Below are positions 1-7,874 of a stretch of 64,000 nucleotides of DNA, piece after piece; positions within the stretch are counted from its first letter, which is position 1, and the number at the start of each line of letters is the position of its first letter. Origin of the DNA: Nisaea nitritireducens. Its GTDB lineage: Bacteria; Pseudomonadota; Alphaproteobacteria; Thalassobaculales; Thalassobaculaceae. The translations under genes and the position numbers were made by a program. The notes below the pieces were generated by a model. That model saw only the letters and a program-made list of their open reading frames with translations, made no database searches and was not told the origin of the DNA. The DNA is taken from the NCBI RefSeq assembly GCF_014904795.1, contig NZ_JACZFS010000036.1, positions 62,001-126,000 on the forward strand, in the 5' to 3' direction.

Positions 1-664
1 CCAGATCCAGCGCGCTTTCGCCGGAAGGCGCGAAGCTGGAGAGATCGAGGCCATGATAGACCAGCCTCGTCTTGCCGGGCGCGAGGGCGTCCAGATGCTC
101 GTATCCATAGCGGGTGCAGGTCACGGCCCAGGCCGCATCGGCCAGCTTCTCGCGCTTCTCCCACTCCGGGGAGAGCCAGATATCCTTGGCGTGCGCCGAG
201 GCAGACCAGCTCCGTCCGCTCATCAGAGCCGCATAGCGGGCGACCGAAGACGGTGTGTGCAGGAAATGCGCATAGATGTGGCGGAACCGCGGATCGAGCT
301 CGGTGGCCAGCACCAGCGCCTGGCCGAAGCGGCGAACCCGGTTCGGGGTGAAATCGCGCTTCAGGTCCTTCAGCCAGAGACGGAACACTGCGCCATAGCC
401 CGGCATCCGGCGAGCCTTCCAACAGGCTTTCAGAACCCTCAGCGGCTCCTGATAAAGATATTCCGGCAGATAATTGACCGCAGCCGTGATCTTGCCATGC
501 ACCGGGTGACTGGCCTTATCCGTCGGATGACGCAAGGAGACGATGGTGTAATCGAGCCCGAGGCGCTGCAGTTCGAGAATTTCCTGCGCAATGAAAGTTT
601 CCGAAAGACGCGGATAGCCCTTCAGAACGATGGCTGTCGGAACGCTCGTCGCTGATCTTGTCAT
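1..664 (-). CDS. Glycosyltransferase (GT4-like, colanic-acid/WcaL type), 3' end cut by window
   Basis: I translated this from the ATG at 664 toward the window edge. It reads 221 codons without a stop and leaves the window, so only the N-terminal half is present. The protein begins MTRSATSVPTAIVLKGYPRLSE and continues with an ETFIAQEI stretch, the N-terminal Rossmann signature of GT4 enzymes of the colanic-acid/WcaL-like group. A later segment around residues 115-150 (HIYAHFLHTPSSVARYA, then SASAHAKDIW) fits the acceptor-side lobe. The donor-binding C-terminal lobe lies outside the window. It follows the next glycosyltransferase after 47 bases on the same strand, so the two are probably co-transcribed. 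Sugar and acceptor cannot be told. Confidence 0.8.
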   Translation of the reverse strand, partial: MTRSATSVPTAIVLKGYPRLSETFIAQEILELQRLGLDYTIVSLRHPTDKASHPVHGKITAAVNYLPEYLYQEPLRVLKACWKARRMPGYGAVFRLWLKDLKRDFTPNRVRRFGQALVLATELDPRFRHIYAHFLHTPSSVARYAALMSGRSWSASAHAKDIWLSPEWEKREKLADAAWAVTCTRYGYEHLDALAPGKTRLVYHGLDLSSFAPSGESALDL

Positions 665-711
665 AACCTGCTGAACCAATGTGACGCCTGCTCGCGAACC
701 CGGACGCTGGC

Positions 712-1956
712 TCAGGCTTCCCGTCGGAGAACCGAGACCTTGGCGTCGGTGCCGTGCTCGTAGAGCCAGTGCTGCGCCAGCCGGTTGACTTCCTCAAGCC
801 CGTCCAGCAAACCGGATTCCATCGTTTCCGACGGTGTCGGCTGGCTGGGAAGGCGCCGCAAGGCATCCGACATGACAAGCGGATCGCGCTCGCCGTCATC
901 CACGAGCATGGCGGTGATACCCAGCTCTTCAGCCCGCGCGGCACGGATATACTGCTCCATCCTCGGCTCTGTCCGCGGTACGATCAGCGCCCTTTTATCA
1001 AAGGACAGAATTTCGCAGAAGGTGTTGTAGCCGCCCATAGCGACGATTCCCGCCGCGCGCGCCATCAAACTCTCGATACGGGAATCGAAGGTGATGACAT
1101 CGACCCGGTCGAGCTCGGCTGCCCGCTCCATGAAGTCATTCTGCAACTCTGCCGGCATAAACGGTCCAAGCACGAGGAGTGCTCGGTAAGGAAGATCCGT
1201 ATCAGCTTCATATGCCTTCAGAACCCAGTCCATCAGCCCGTCACCATCACCGCCGCCGCCGGCTGTGACAAGAATGAACGGATCTTCCAGATCGGTCGTC
1301 ATGATCGGGTGAACGTGGCTCGGCACCTTGCGCTTCAGATACCCTGTGTAGGACGTTTTAGCCTGTACGGATTCCGGCATCGGCATGCCGGAATAAGGAT
1401 CGCAGACGGACTGCAGGCCGTAGACCCAGATATCGTCATAGACATCCCGCAGGGCTTCGACCGCGTTCTTGCGCTCCCACTCGGGCAGCAGTTTTTCCGG
1501 CTCGTCCATCACGTCGCGCAGGCCGAGAACCAGTGGGGTTCCCCGTTCCTTCAGCATCTCCAGAGTAGGCCGGACCTCGCCGCGCAGCCCCCAGGGCTCC
1601 TTATCGACAATGAAAAGGTCCGGATCGAAGGCATCCGCCGTGTGCTGGATGATCGAAGACCGCAGATTGAGGGTGTCCTCAATATCGAGATGCAGGTTGA
1701 GCGAGGTGTAGTCGCCGTTGCGCAGCTTGATCACGCCCGGAATGCGGACAAAATCAACGCGCGTGCGGAAATCGAAGCTGCCAATGATTGGCGAGCCGGA
1801 CAGAATCAGCACGGACAGATCGGATTGCTGCTCCACCAAGGAGTGCGCGATCGCCCGGCAGCGCCGAAGGTGACCCAGCCCCATCGTATCGTGGCTGTAC
1901 ATCAGCACACGTTTCGGGCCGCGCTTGTTGCTCGCGTACGTCAAACGCCCATCCAC
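712..1956 (-). CDS. Glycosyltransferase family protein (GT28/GT-B-like), 414 aa
   Basis: A GT-B fold glycosyltransferase, inferred to use a nucleotide sugar in envelope polysaccharide or glycolipid synthesis. Residues 15-40 hold the KRVLMYSHDTMGLGHLRRC stretch, whose GxGHxxR-type loop is typical of MurG/GT28-like N-terminal domains. Near residue 230 there is a glycine run (VTAGGGGDGDG) opening the C-terminal domain. Around residue 305 the segment ARAAGIVAMGGYNTFCEIL matches the donor-binding GGxNT motif. The start codon is GTG at 1956; a weak AAGG lies upstream. It sits just upstream of the truncated glycosyltransferase and diverges from the ABC transporter. Family membership is secure; substrate is unknown. 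Confidence 0.85.
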   Translation of the reverse strand: MDGRLTYASNKRGPKRVLMYSHDTMGLGHLRRCRAIAHSLVEQQSDLSVLILSGSPIIGSFDFRTRVDFVRIPGVIKLRNGDYTSLNLHLDIEDTLNLRSSIIQHTADAFDPDLFIVDKEPWGLRGEVRPTLEMLKERGTPLVLGLRDVMDEPEKLLPEWERKNAVEALRDVYDDIWVYGLQSVCDPYSGMPMPESVQAKTSYTGYLKRKVPSHVHPIMTTDLEDPFILVTAGGGGDGDGLMDWVLKAYEADTDLPYRALLVLGPFMPAELQNDFMERAAELDRVDVITFDSRIESLMARAAGIVAMGGYNTFCEILSFDKRALIVPRTEPRMEQYIRAARAEELGITAMLVDDGERDPLVMSDALRRLPSQPTPSETMESGLLDGLEEVNRLAQHWLYEHGTDAKVSVLRREA

Positions 1957-2034
1957 TCACACATCGGCCTTGAAAGCTGAAGGCCCCGCTGATTCGCAGG
2001 TTCGATCCCCACGCATATCCCCATTTTTTCACTA

Positions 2035-2056
2035 TGCCACAGTGTGACTTGTGGCA
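2035..2056. promoter_or_regulatory. Operator-like inverted repeat TGCCACA-N8-TGTGGCA
   Basis: Two perfect 7-base inverted arms (2035-2041 and 2050-2056) separated by 8 bases lie in the 209-base gap between the divergent glycosyltransferase and ABC transporter genes, 110 bases before the transporter start. The 22-bp size suits a dimeric helix-turn-helix repressor. It is not followed by a T-run, so it is not a terminator. The regulator is unknown. Confidence 0.4.
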
Positions 2057-2165
2057 AAACCAGTTTGGCCCTTCACAGATTTACCTTATGACACTGTTCA
2101 GTTACTGTTTTGCGCGCAAACGATTTTTGCCGACAGCACCAACCGGGCACAGGCTAGCGGATCGC

Positions 2166-4799
2166 ATGGAACCTACGATTTTCCGGTTCATTTTCCGGCA
2201 TAGCAAGAAAGAACAGATCTTCCTTCTTGTCCTGACCGGGCTCTCTTTCCCGTTTCTTTACTATTCCCTGGATCTGCCGAAAACCATCATCAACGAGGCA
2301 ATCGGCGGAAAAGATTTCCCGCGCGACCTGCTCGGTTATCAGTTTGATCAGATCCCGTACCTGCTGCTGCTGAGCGTGATCTTCCTCGCCCTCGTCTGCA
2401 TCAATGGCGCGTTCAAATATTATATCAACGTCTTCCGCGGTCAGCTTGGCGAACGCATGTTGCGGCGCCTGCGCTATGACCTCTATGCCCGGGTCCTCCG
2501 CTTCCCTTTGCCGCACTTCAGGAAGGTCAGCCAGGGCGAAGTGATCCCGATGATCACCGCGGAGGTGGAACCTCTCGGCGGCTTTATCGGCGATGCGGTG
2601 TCCCTGCCGGCCTTTCAGGGCGGCACGCTGCTGACCATTCTGATTTTCATGTTTGTGCAGGACCCGATCCTCGGCACCGCCGCCATCGCGCTTTACCCGT
2701 TGCAGGGCTACATCATTCCGAAACTGCAACGTCGGGTGAACGAGCTCGGCAAGGAGCGTGTGAAGGCGGTCCGTAAACTTTCCGACCGGATCGGCGAAAG
2801 CATTTCCGGGGTTCAGGAAATCCACGCCAACAACACAGCGCGTTTCGCGCTTGCCAATTTTACCGCCCGGCTGGGTGAGATCTACACGATCCGCTATGAG
2901 ATCTACCGGCGGAAATTCTTCATCAAGTTCCTGAACAACTTCATAGCCCAGCTCACCCCGTTCTTCTTCTATTCGATTGGCGGCATGCTGGTAATCAAGG
3001 GAGACCTCACTTTCGGGGCTCTGGTTGCCATTTTGGCTGCCTACAAGGACCTTTCCGCGCCCTGGAAGGAGCTGCTGACCTACTACCAGCGCAAGGAAGA
3101 TTCCCGGATCAAGTATGATCAGGTGATCGAGCAATTCGATGCCGCAGACAGCCTGACCGAAGCCCAGCAGCTGGACGAACCGGAAGAACCTGTTTCTCTG
3201 GATGGCCCGGTGGCGTTACGCAACCTCGGCCTCGTGGACGAAGGCGAAGCTTTGCTGGAAAACGTCACGTTCGAGATCAAGCGGGGCGAAAAGGTTGCAA
3301 TCGCGGGGCCCGGCGGCGGCGGCAAGGATCTGCTGGCCATGGTCATGGCGCGCCTGCTTGCGCCGACATCCGGCAGCGTCACCATGAATGGAATCGATAT
3401 TGCCGGTCTGCCTGAAGCCGTAACCGGCCGACGCATCGGCTATGTCGGACCGGGGGCTTTTGTGTTTGCCAGAACAATCCGGGAAAACCTGCTGATGGGC
3501 GCCCGCCACGTGCCGCACGGCGATCCGGACCCTGACAGCTTTCCAGATGCTCCGCTGCAACGCGCCGCCTCGGAAGCCGCCGGAAATTCGCTCGACCCTA
3601 TTTCAGCCAACTGGGTCGATTACCAGGCGGTCGGCGTCGACGAATCCCAGTTGAATACGCGCCTCGCTGACCTGTTGCGCGTGGTCGGGCTTGAAGACGA
3701 GGTCTATGCCTTCGGACTGCGCGGCTCCCTCAATGTGGCGAGCCGCGACGAAACCGGCCTCCGAATTCTCGGTGCCCGGTCAAAGCTCCGGTCACGGCTT
3801 GAGGAACTCGGGCTCGACCACCTAGTCGAGCCGTTCGATGCGAAGAAGTTCAACACCAATGCTAGCGTGGCCGAAAACCTGCTGTTCGGCACCCCCGTCG
3901 GCGAGCAGTTCAAGCTCGAACATCTCGCGAACGAGCCCTATGTCCGCTCGATTCTCGATCAGGTCGGTCTGACCGAGGATTTCATCCGGATCGGCCGCGA
4001 TGTGGCCGCAACAATGGTCGAGCTCTTCAAGGACCTCCCGCCCGACCATGAGTTCTTCGCGCAATACGCCTTCATCTCGGCCGACGACCTGCCGGATTAC
4101 CACACGCTCGTGCAACGGGCCGACAGGTTGGGTCTGGAAGGAATGGAGCCGGATGACCGGAACCGTTTCCTCGAACTTCCGTTCAAACTGATCCCGGCCA
4201 GACACCGCCTCGGCATGATTGAGGAAGCGCAACAGGCCCGAATTCTCGAAGCCCGAAAAGCCTTCCGGGAGGGGTTGCCGGAGGAACAGCGTCCTGCGCT
4301 GGAGTTCTTCTCGGTCGATCAGTTCAATCTCGCGGCCTCGGTTCAAGACAATATCCTGTTCGGCAAGATCGCTTACGGTCAGGCCGATGCCGGCAACCGG
4401 GTCGGTACAGTGCTCGCGGAAGTCATCGAGTCCGAAGGCTTGCGCGATACGGTGATCGAGATCGGACTCGGAGCGGAGGCGGGCATTGCCGGCTCCCGTC
4501 TGACCACGCCGCAGCGGCAAAAGGTCGCGATTGCCCGCATGCTGCTCCGCCGGCCGGATATCCTCATCCTGAACGAGGCGGTTTCAACGCTCGATTCAGG
4601 GGCTCAGGGGCCGACTGTGGCGCGCATCCTTAAGGAGGCCGCCGACCGTACGGTTATTCTCATTGCCCACCGCGCCCGCTTGGCGCAACCGTTCGACCGT
4701 GTTCTGGTAATGCGCGGCGGCCGGGTGATCGAGGACGGCACATTTGATACTCTCGACAAGGAAGGGACCGTGTTCCGGGGACTGCTCGATGAGGAGTAA
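2166..4799 (+). CDS. ABC transporter, fused permease-ATPase with degenerate enlarged nucleotide-binding domain, 877 aa
   Basis: An exporter-type half transporter: roughly residues 1-330 form the six-helix membrane domain, followed by an ATPase domain. I chose ATG 2166 (MEPTIFRFIF) because upstream in-frame residues look untranslated. The ATPase motifs are unusual. The Walker A is GPGGGGKD (residues 381-388), ending in Asp instead of Ser/Thr; the Q-loop glutamine is replaced (GYVGPG); the signature reads LTTPQ near residue 779 instead of LSGGQ; Walker B reads LILNEA with Asn for Asp; the H-loop histidine (LIAHR) is kept. About 400 residues separate Walker A and signature, against about 100 normally. 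In that stretch an ENLLFG-like motif occurs three times (near 441, 570 and 729). Downstream genes are a cyclic-nucleotide-binding protein and a methyltransferase. ATP hydrolysis may be impaired. Confidence 0.85.
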   Translation: MEPTIFRFIFRHSKKEQIFLLVLTGLSFPFLYYSLDLPKTIINEAIGGKDFPRDLLGYQFDQIPYLLLLSVIFLALVCINGAFKYYINVFRGQLGERMLRRLRYDLYARVLRFPLPHFRKVSQGEVIPMITAEVEPLGGFIGDAVSLPAFQGGTLLTILIFMFVQDPILGTAAIALYPLQGYIIPKLQRRVNELGKERVKAVRKLSDRIGESISGVQEIHANNTARFALANFTARLGEIYTIRYEIYRRKFFIKFLNNFIAQLTPFFFYSIGGMLVIKGDLTFGALVAILAAYKDLSAPWKELLTYYQRKEDSRIKYDQVIEQFDAADSLTEAQQLDEPEEPVSLDGPVALRNLGLVDEGEALLENVTFEIKRGEKVAIAGPGGGGKDLLAMVMARLLAPTSGSVTMNGIDIAGLPEAVTGRRIGYVGPGAFVFARTIRENLLMGARHVPHGDPDPDSFPDAPLQRAASEAAGNSLDPISANWVDYQAVGVDESQLNTRLADLLRVVGLEDEVYAFGLRGSLNVASRDETGLRILGARSKLRSRLEELGLDHLVEPFDAKKFNTNASVAENLLFGTPVGEQFKLEHLANEPYVRSILDQVGLTEDFIRIGRDVAATMVELFKDLPPDHEFFAQYAFISADDLPDYHTLVQRADRLGLEGMEPDDRNRFLELPFKLIPARHRLGMIEEAQQARILEARKAFREGLPEEQRPALEFFSVDQFNLAASVQDNILFGKIAYGQADAGNRVGTVLAEVIESEGLRDTVIEIGLGAEAGIAGSRLTTPQRQKVAIARMLLRRPDILILNEAVSTLDSGAQGPTVARILKEAADRTVILIAHRARLAQPFDRVLVMRGGRVIEDGTFDTLDKEGTVFRGLLDEE

Positions 4800-4829
4800 T
4801 CCGGAACCGGTGACGCAAAGGGTCAGTCC

Positions 4830-5285
4830 ATGAGTCTGAATGAAGAAGTCGAGCTCCTGAAGAACATCCCGCTCTTCGCCAAGATCGAGCCGTCGAAGCT
4901 GAAACTGCTCGCCTTCACCTCGGAACGGCTGAACTACACAGACGGACAGGTGCTGTTCAATCAGGGGGATTCCGGCGACGCGGCCTATATCATCATCGGC
5001 GGCACCGCATCGGTGCTGATTGGCACGGGGAACGGCATGGTCGAAGTCGCCCAGCTCAGCAAGGGTGACGTGGTCGGGGAGATTGCCATTCTCTGCGACG
5101 TACCACGGACCGCGACCGTGCAGGCCAAGGAATCCCTGATCACGCTGAAGATCAACAAGGAAGGCTTCTTCCGCCTCGTCACCGACTTCCCGCAGATCGC
5201 GGTCGAGATCATGCGCGAGCTGGCGGCCCGGCTGGAGCAGACAAACATGCAGCTCCGCGCCGCCCTGTCCGATAAAGAGAACTAA
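4830..5285 (+). CDS. Single-domain cyclic nucleotide-binding protein, 151 aa
   Basis: A free-standing cNMP-binding (CAP_ED) domain spanning nearly the whole protein, with no DNA-binding helix-turn-helix behind it, so it is not a CRP-type transcription factor. The phosphate-binding cassette near residues 79-98 reads GDVVGEIAILCDVPRTATV, with the Glu and Arg that contact the ribose and phosphate of cAMP/cGMP both present. It starts 30 bases after the ABC transporter stop and ends 8 bases before the methyltransferase start, so the three are one transcription unit. I infer it senses a cyclic nucleotide and acts on a protein partner, the neighbouring ABC transporter being the obvious candidate. 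Confidence 0.85.
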   Translation: MSLNEEVELLKNIPLFAKIEPSKLKLLAFTSERLNYTDGQVLFNQGDSGDAAYIIIGGTASVLIGTGNGMVEVAQLSKGDVVGEIAILCDVPRTATVQAKESLITLKINKEGFFRLVTDFPQIAVEIMRELAARLEQTNMQLRAALSDKEN

Positions 5286-5293
5286 CAGCACCC

Positions 5294-5782
5294 ATGAGCC
5301 GTCTCGACAGTGCCATCCGGCGTCTCCAGGCGCAGCAACTCAGCCTGGAATGGGCCGCCTCAGCCGTCGCAAACCGTTCCGGGAACGCAATAGAGCTGGG
5401 CCTTGGCAACGGCCGGACCTTCGACCATCTGCGCTCCCTCATGCCGGAGCGCCCCTTCTATGTATTCGACCGGCAGATCGCGGCCCATCCGGACTGCATC
5501 CCGGCAGATGACCGCATTTTCCTCGGCGATTTTCGCGAAACACTTGTCTTGGCGAAGCAGGCTCTGGGGCAGACCGTGCTGCTGGCTCATCTCGATATCG
5601 GCACGGGCGATAAAGAAGCCAGCATCGCGCTGGCCGCGGAGATTGCGCCGCTCGTTGACAGTCTGCTCGCCGAGGGCGCCGTGGTGGTCAGCGACCAGCC
5701 GGTTTCGCTGCCGCGCTGGAAAAGCGCACCATTGCCGGAAGGAATCAAACCCGGCCGCATTCATCTCTACAGGATCGGCTAA
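5294..5782 (+). CDS. Class I SAM-dependent methyltransferase, 162 aa
   Basis: A short class I methyltransferase. Motif I is visible near residues 29-38 (AIELGLGNGR), followed by a second strand ending in an acidic residue (FYVFDR) that should bind the SAM ribose. Later strands (VLLAHLDIGTGDK, AVVVSDQPV) fit the Rossmann core. At 162 residues it is close to a bare catalytic core without a substrate-recognition lobe. It is the third gene of the ABC transporter/cNMP-binding unit, 8 bases after the previous stop. The substrate is not evident. Confidence 0.75.
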   Translation: MSRLDSAIRRLQAQQLSLEWAASAVANRSGNAIELGLGNGRTFDHLRSLMPERPFYVFDRQIAAHPDCIPADDRIFLGDFRETLVLAKQALGQTVLLAHLDIGTGDKEASIALAAEIAPLVDSLLAEGAVVVSDQPVSLPRWKSAPLPEGIKPGRIHLYRIG

Positions 5783-5857
5783 CCCTGCCGGGTTGAAGAA
5801 GGCCGCCGCAAGACGCATGTCAGATCCAGCCAGTTATCATTTACGCGGGACTTTCCT

Positions 5858-6943
5858 TTGGACTCACTGACCCAGATCGTGCTCGGCGCGGCAGTATCGG
5901 TCGCCGTTGCCGGCCGCCGCATCGGTCCCCGCAAGGCCGCCCTTCTCGGCGCCGGGCTGGGCACCCTGCCCGATCTCGATGTGCTGGTCCGCCATGGCGA
6001 TGCGGTGAGCGACTTCATCCTGCATCGGGGCTGGAGCCATTCCCTGCTGGTTCATGCCGCGCTTACACCGCTAATCGCCGAGGGAGCGATGCGGGTCTTC
6101 AACGGTCTTCGGGAGCACCGCATCACGGCCTATCTGACCGTGTTCCTCTGCCTTGCCACCCATGCGTTGCTCGATGCAATGACGGTCTATGGCACCCGGC
6201 TGCTCTGGCCGCTGACCGACACGCCTTACGGCGTCGGCTCCATCTTTATCATCGACCCGCTTTATACTCTGCCACTCGCTTTTGCCACCGTCTGGGCCCT
6301 GCTGCGGCGCAGCTGGTCGGCGAAGGTTGGACGGATCACGGCCGTCGCTCTCGCCCTGTCGACCTGCTATCTCGGCTGGTCTCTGGTGGCGCAGCAGATC
6401 GCTGACAGTAAAGCGCGGGAGGTCCTTGCGAATACCGGGCTCAGCGCCGAGAAGGTCCTGGCGACGCCGATGCCCTTCAACACCCTGTTCTGGCGCACCA
6501 TCGCCATCGACGGGGGCCGCTACTACAATATCTACCAGCCGCTTTTTGCCGGCACAGACACCGCCCGCATTCATGTCCATCCGCGCCTCGCCGAAGCTGG
6601 CCCTTGTCTCGATACGATCCCGAGCGGTGCCGCCGTGGCCGCCTTCTCGAAGGGCTATTACCGCACCTTCAGGGACGAGAAGGGACTCCGGATTGCCGAT
6701 CTCAGGATGGGCGTGACGCCGAGCTTCGTCTTCGATTTCCGAATTGCATCGGCGGAGGGTGACACCTGGAAGACAATCATGCCGGAACGGATCCGGAATG
6801 CCCGGTCAGCGCCTGGCGATATCGGCTGGTTGCTTCACGGCATGTCCGGAGGCGCCATGATCCGACCGGCAGAAGCGGCCAGTCTCTTCGATCCCGCTAC
6901 GCCCTCGCTTGCCGCCCTGCCGGAGATGCCCAGCTGCGGGTGA
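5858..6943 (+). CDS. Membrane metal-dependent hydrolase (YdjM/DUF457 family), 361 aa
   Basis: The N-terminus (MDSLTQIVLGAAVSVAVAGR, then GTLPDLDVL and HRGWSHSLL) is the hallmark of the YdjM/YbcI family of integral-membrane putative metal-dependent hydrolases; the conserved Asp and His residues (PDLD, HRGWSHS) are the proposed metal ligands. Several hydrophobic helices follow up to about residue 180, then a soluble C-terminal domain of about 170 residues. The start is TTG at 5858, supported by the family-typical MDSLTQ start. It lies 75 bases after the methyltransferase gene and may be part of the same unit. Substrate and biological role are unknown in the family. Confidence 0.85.
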   Translation: MDSLTQIVLGAAVSVAVAGRRIGPRKAALLGAGLGTLPDLDVLVRHGDAVSDFILHRGWSHSLLVHAALTPLIAEGAMRVFNGLREHRITAYLTVFLCLATHALLDAMTVYGTRLLWPLTDTPYGVGSIFIIDPLYTLPLAFATVWALLRRSWSAKVGRITAVALALSTCYLGWSLVAQQIADSKAREVLANTGLSAEKVLATPMPFNTLFWRTIAIDGGRYYNIYQPLFAGTDTARIHVHPRLAEAGPCLDTIPSGAAVAAFSKGYYRTFRDEKGLRIADLRMGVTPSFVFDFRIASAEGDTWKTIMPERIRNARSAPGDIGWLLHGMSGGAMIRPAEAASLFDPATPSLAALPEMPSCG

Positions 6944-6959
6944 GTTCTCTTTATTAAAT

Positions 6960-7041
6960 CGTCATTCCCTCGAAAAAGGGAGCCCAGCGATCATAGAACT
7001 GCGCCCGCCTTCCCTGGGCCCCCGCTTTCGCGAGGATGACG
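6960..7041. repeat. Interspersed palindromic repeat unit (CGTCATTCCC...GGATGACG type)
   Basis: An 82-base imperfect inverted repeat. The left arm 6960-6987 (CGTCATTCCCTCGAAAAAGG and GAGCCCAG) matches the complement of the right arm 7014-7041 over 28 bases with about eight differences. It fills the gap between two convergent genes. The arm resembles a widespread bacterial interspersed palindrome whose spurious translation contains HPRESGGP-like peptides, and that peptide is seen here in the minus frame. It could act as a bidirectional transcript end. Confidence 0.65.
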
Positions 7042-7055
7042 GTTCTTTTTAGGCT

Positions 7056-7847
7056 TCAATCCAGATCGACGATCACCGGCGCATGGTCGGACGGCTTCTC
7101 GCCGCCGCGCATGGCTTTCACCACAGAGGCTGATTTCAGACGGCTTTTCAGCGGCTCCGTCACCCAGACATGGTCGAGGCGACGGCCCTTGTCGGCCAGC
7201 TCCCAGTTCTTCGACCGATAGCTCCACCAGGAATAGAGCTTTTCCGTTTCGGGAACGAAATGGCGCACCGCATCGACCCAGCCAAGCCCGGTCTGCAACT
7301 TGCCCAGCTCCTCGACCTCGATCGGGGTGTGGCTGACCACTTTCAGCAGCTGCTTGTGTGACCAGACATCCTGCTCCAGCGGCGCGATGTTGAGATCGCC
7401 AACCAGCACCATGGGATCGCTGCTCTTGCGTTCGGCCCCGAACCAGCTCTGCATCTCGGCCAGAAAACCGAGCTTGTGGGCGAACTTGTCGTTCACCGCC
7501 GGATCCGGCTCGTCGCCACCGGCCGGGACGTAGAAATTATGCACCTCGACGCCGCATTCGAACTTCACCGCAAGATGACGGCAGTCGGATTTGCCGCACC
7601 AGTCGCGGCTGTCCGATTCCACAAAAGGCACGCGGGAGATCACGGCGACGCCGTTATAGCTCTTCATGCCGCGGATCGCCTGATGGACATAGCCCGCATC
7701 CTTAAGAGCTTCGGCCGGGAAGGTCTTGTCCTCGGTCTTGGTTTCCTGCAGGCAAAGCACGTCGGGTGCCTGTTCTTGCAGGAAACGCAGCACCGTCGGC
7801 AGGCGCAGGCGCACGGAATTGATGTTCCAGGTGGCAATCCGCATCAC
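7056..7847 (-). CDS. xth: Exodeoxyribonuclease III, 263 aa
   Basis: AP endonuclease/3'-5' exonuclease of base excision repair, EEP (endonuclease/exonuclease/phosphatase) fold. The start MMRIATWNINSVRLR holds the first catalytic Asn. The CLQETKTED motif carries the metal-binding Glu, VLVGDLNIAPLEQDVW carries the catalytic Asp and Asn, and the C-terminal SDHAPVIVD carries the catalytic His. Length and motifs match the ExoIII/XthA group, full length. It converges with the DUF457 gene across the palindromic repeat and follows the amidotransferase-like gene after 27 bases. Confidence 0.95.
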   Translation of the reverse strand: MMRIATWNINSVRLRLPTVLRFLQEQAPDVLCLQETKTEDKTFPAEALKDAGYVHQAIRGMKSYNGVAVISRVPFVESDSRDWCGKSDCRHLAVKFECGVEVHNFYVPAGGDEPDPAVNDKFAHKLGFLAEMQSWFGAERKSSDPMVLVGDLNIAPLEQDVWSHKQLLKVVSHTPIEVEELGKLQTGLGWVDAVRHFVPETEKLYSWWSYRSKNWELADKGRRLDHVWVTEPLKSRLKSASVVKAMRGGEKPSDHAPVIVDLD

Positions 7848-7874
7848 TCTGTCTCTCGGTTCGGGAAATAGGGA

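Noticed and set aside
754-1980. 408-residue plus-strand frame opposite the glycosyltransferase
   Set aside because: Antisense shadow; the minus-strand frame has GT-B motifs and this one has none.
6991-7227. 78-residue minus-strand frame with an HPRESGGP peptide
   Set aside because: It is the typical spurious reading of the palindromic repeat joined to the shadow of xth.
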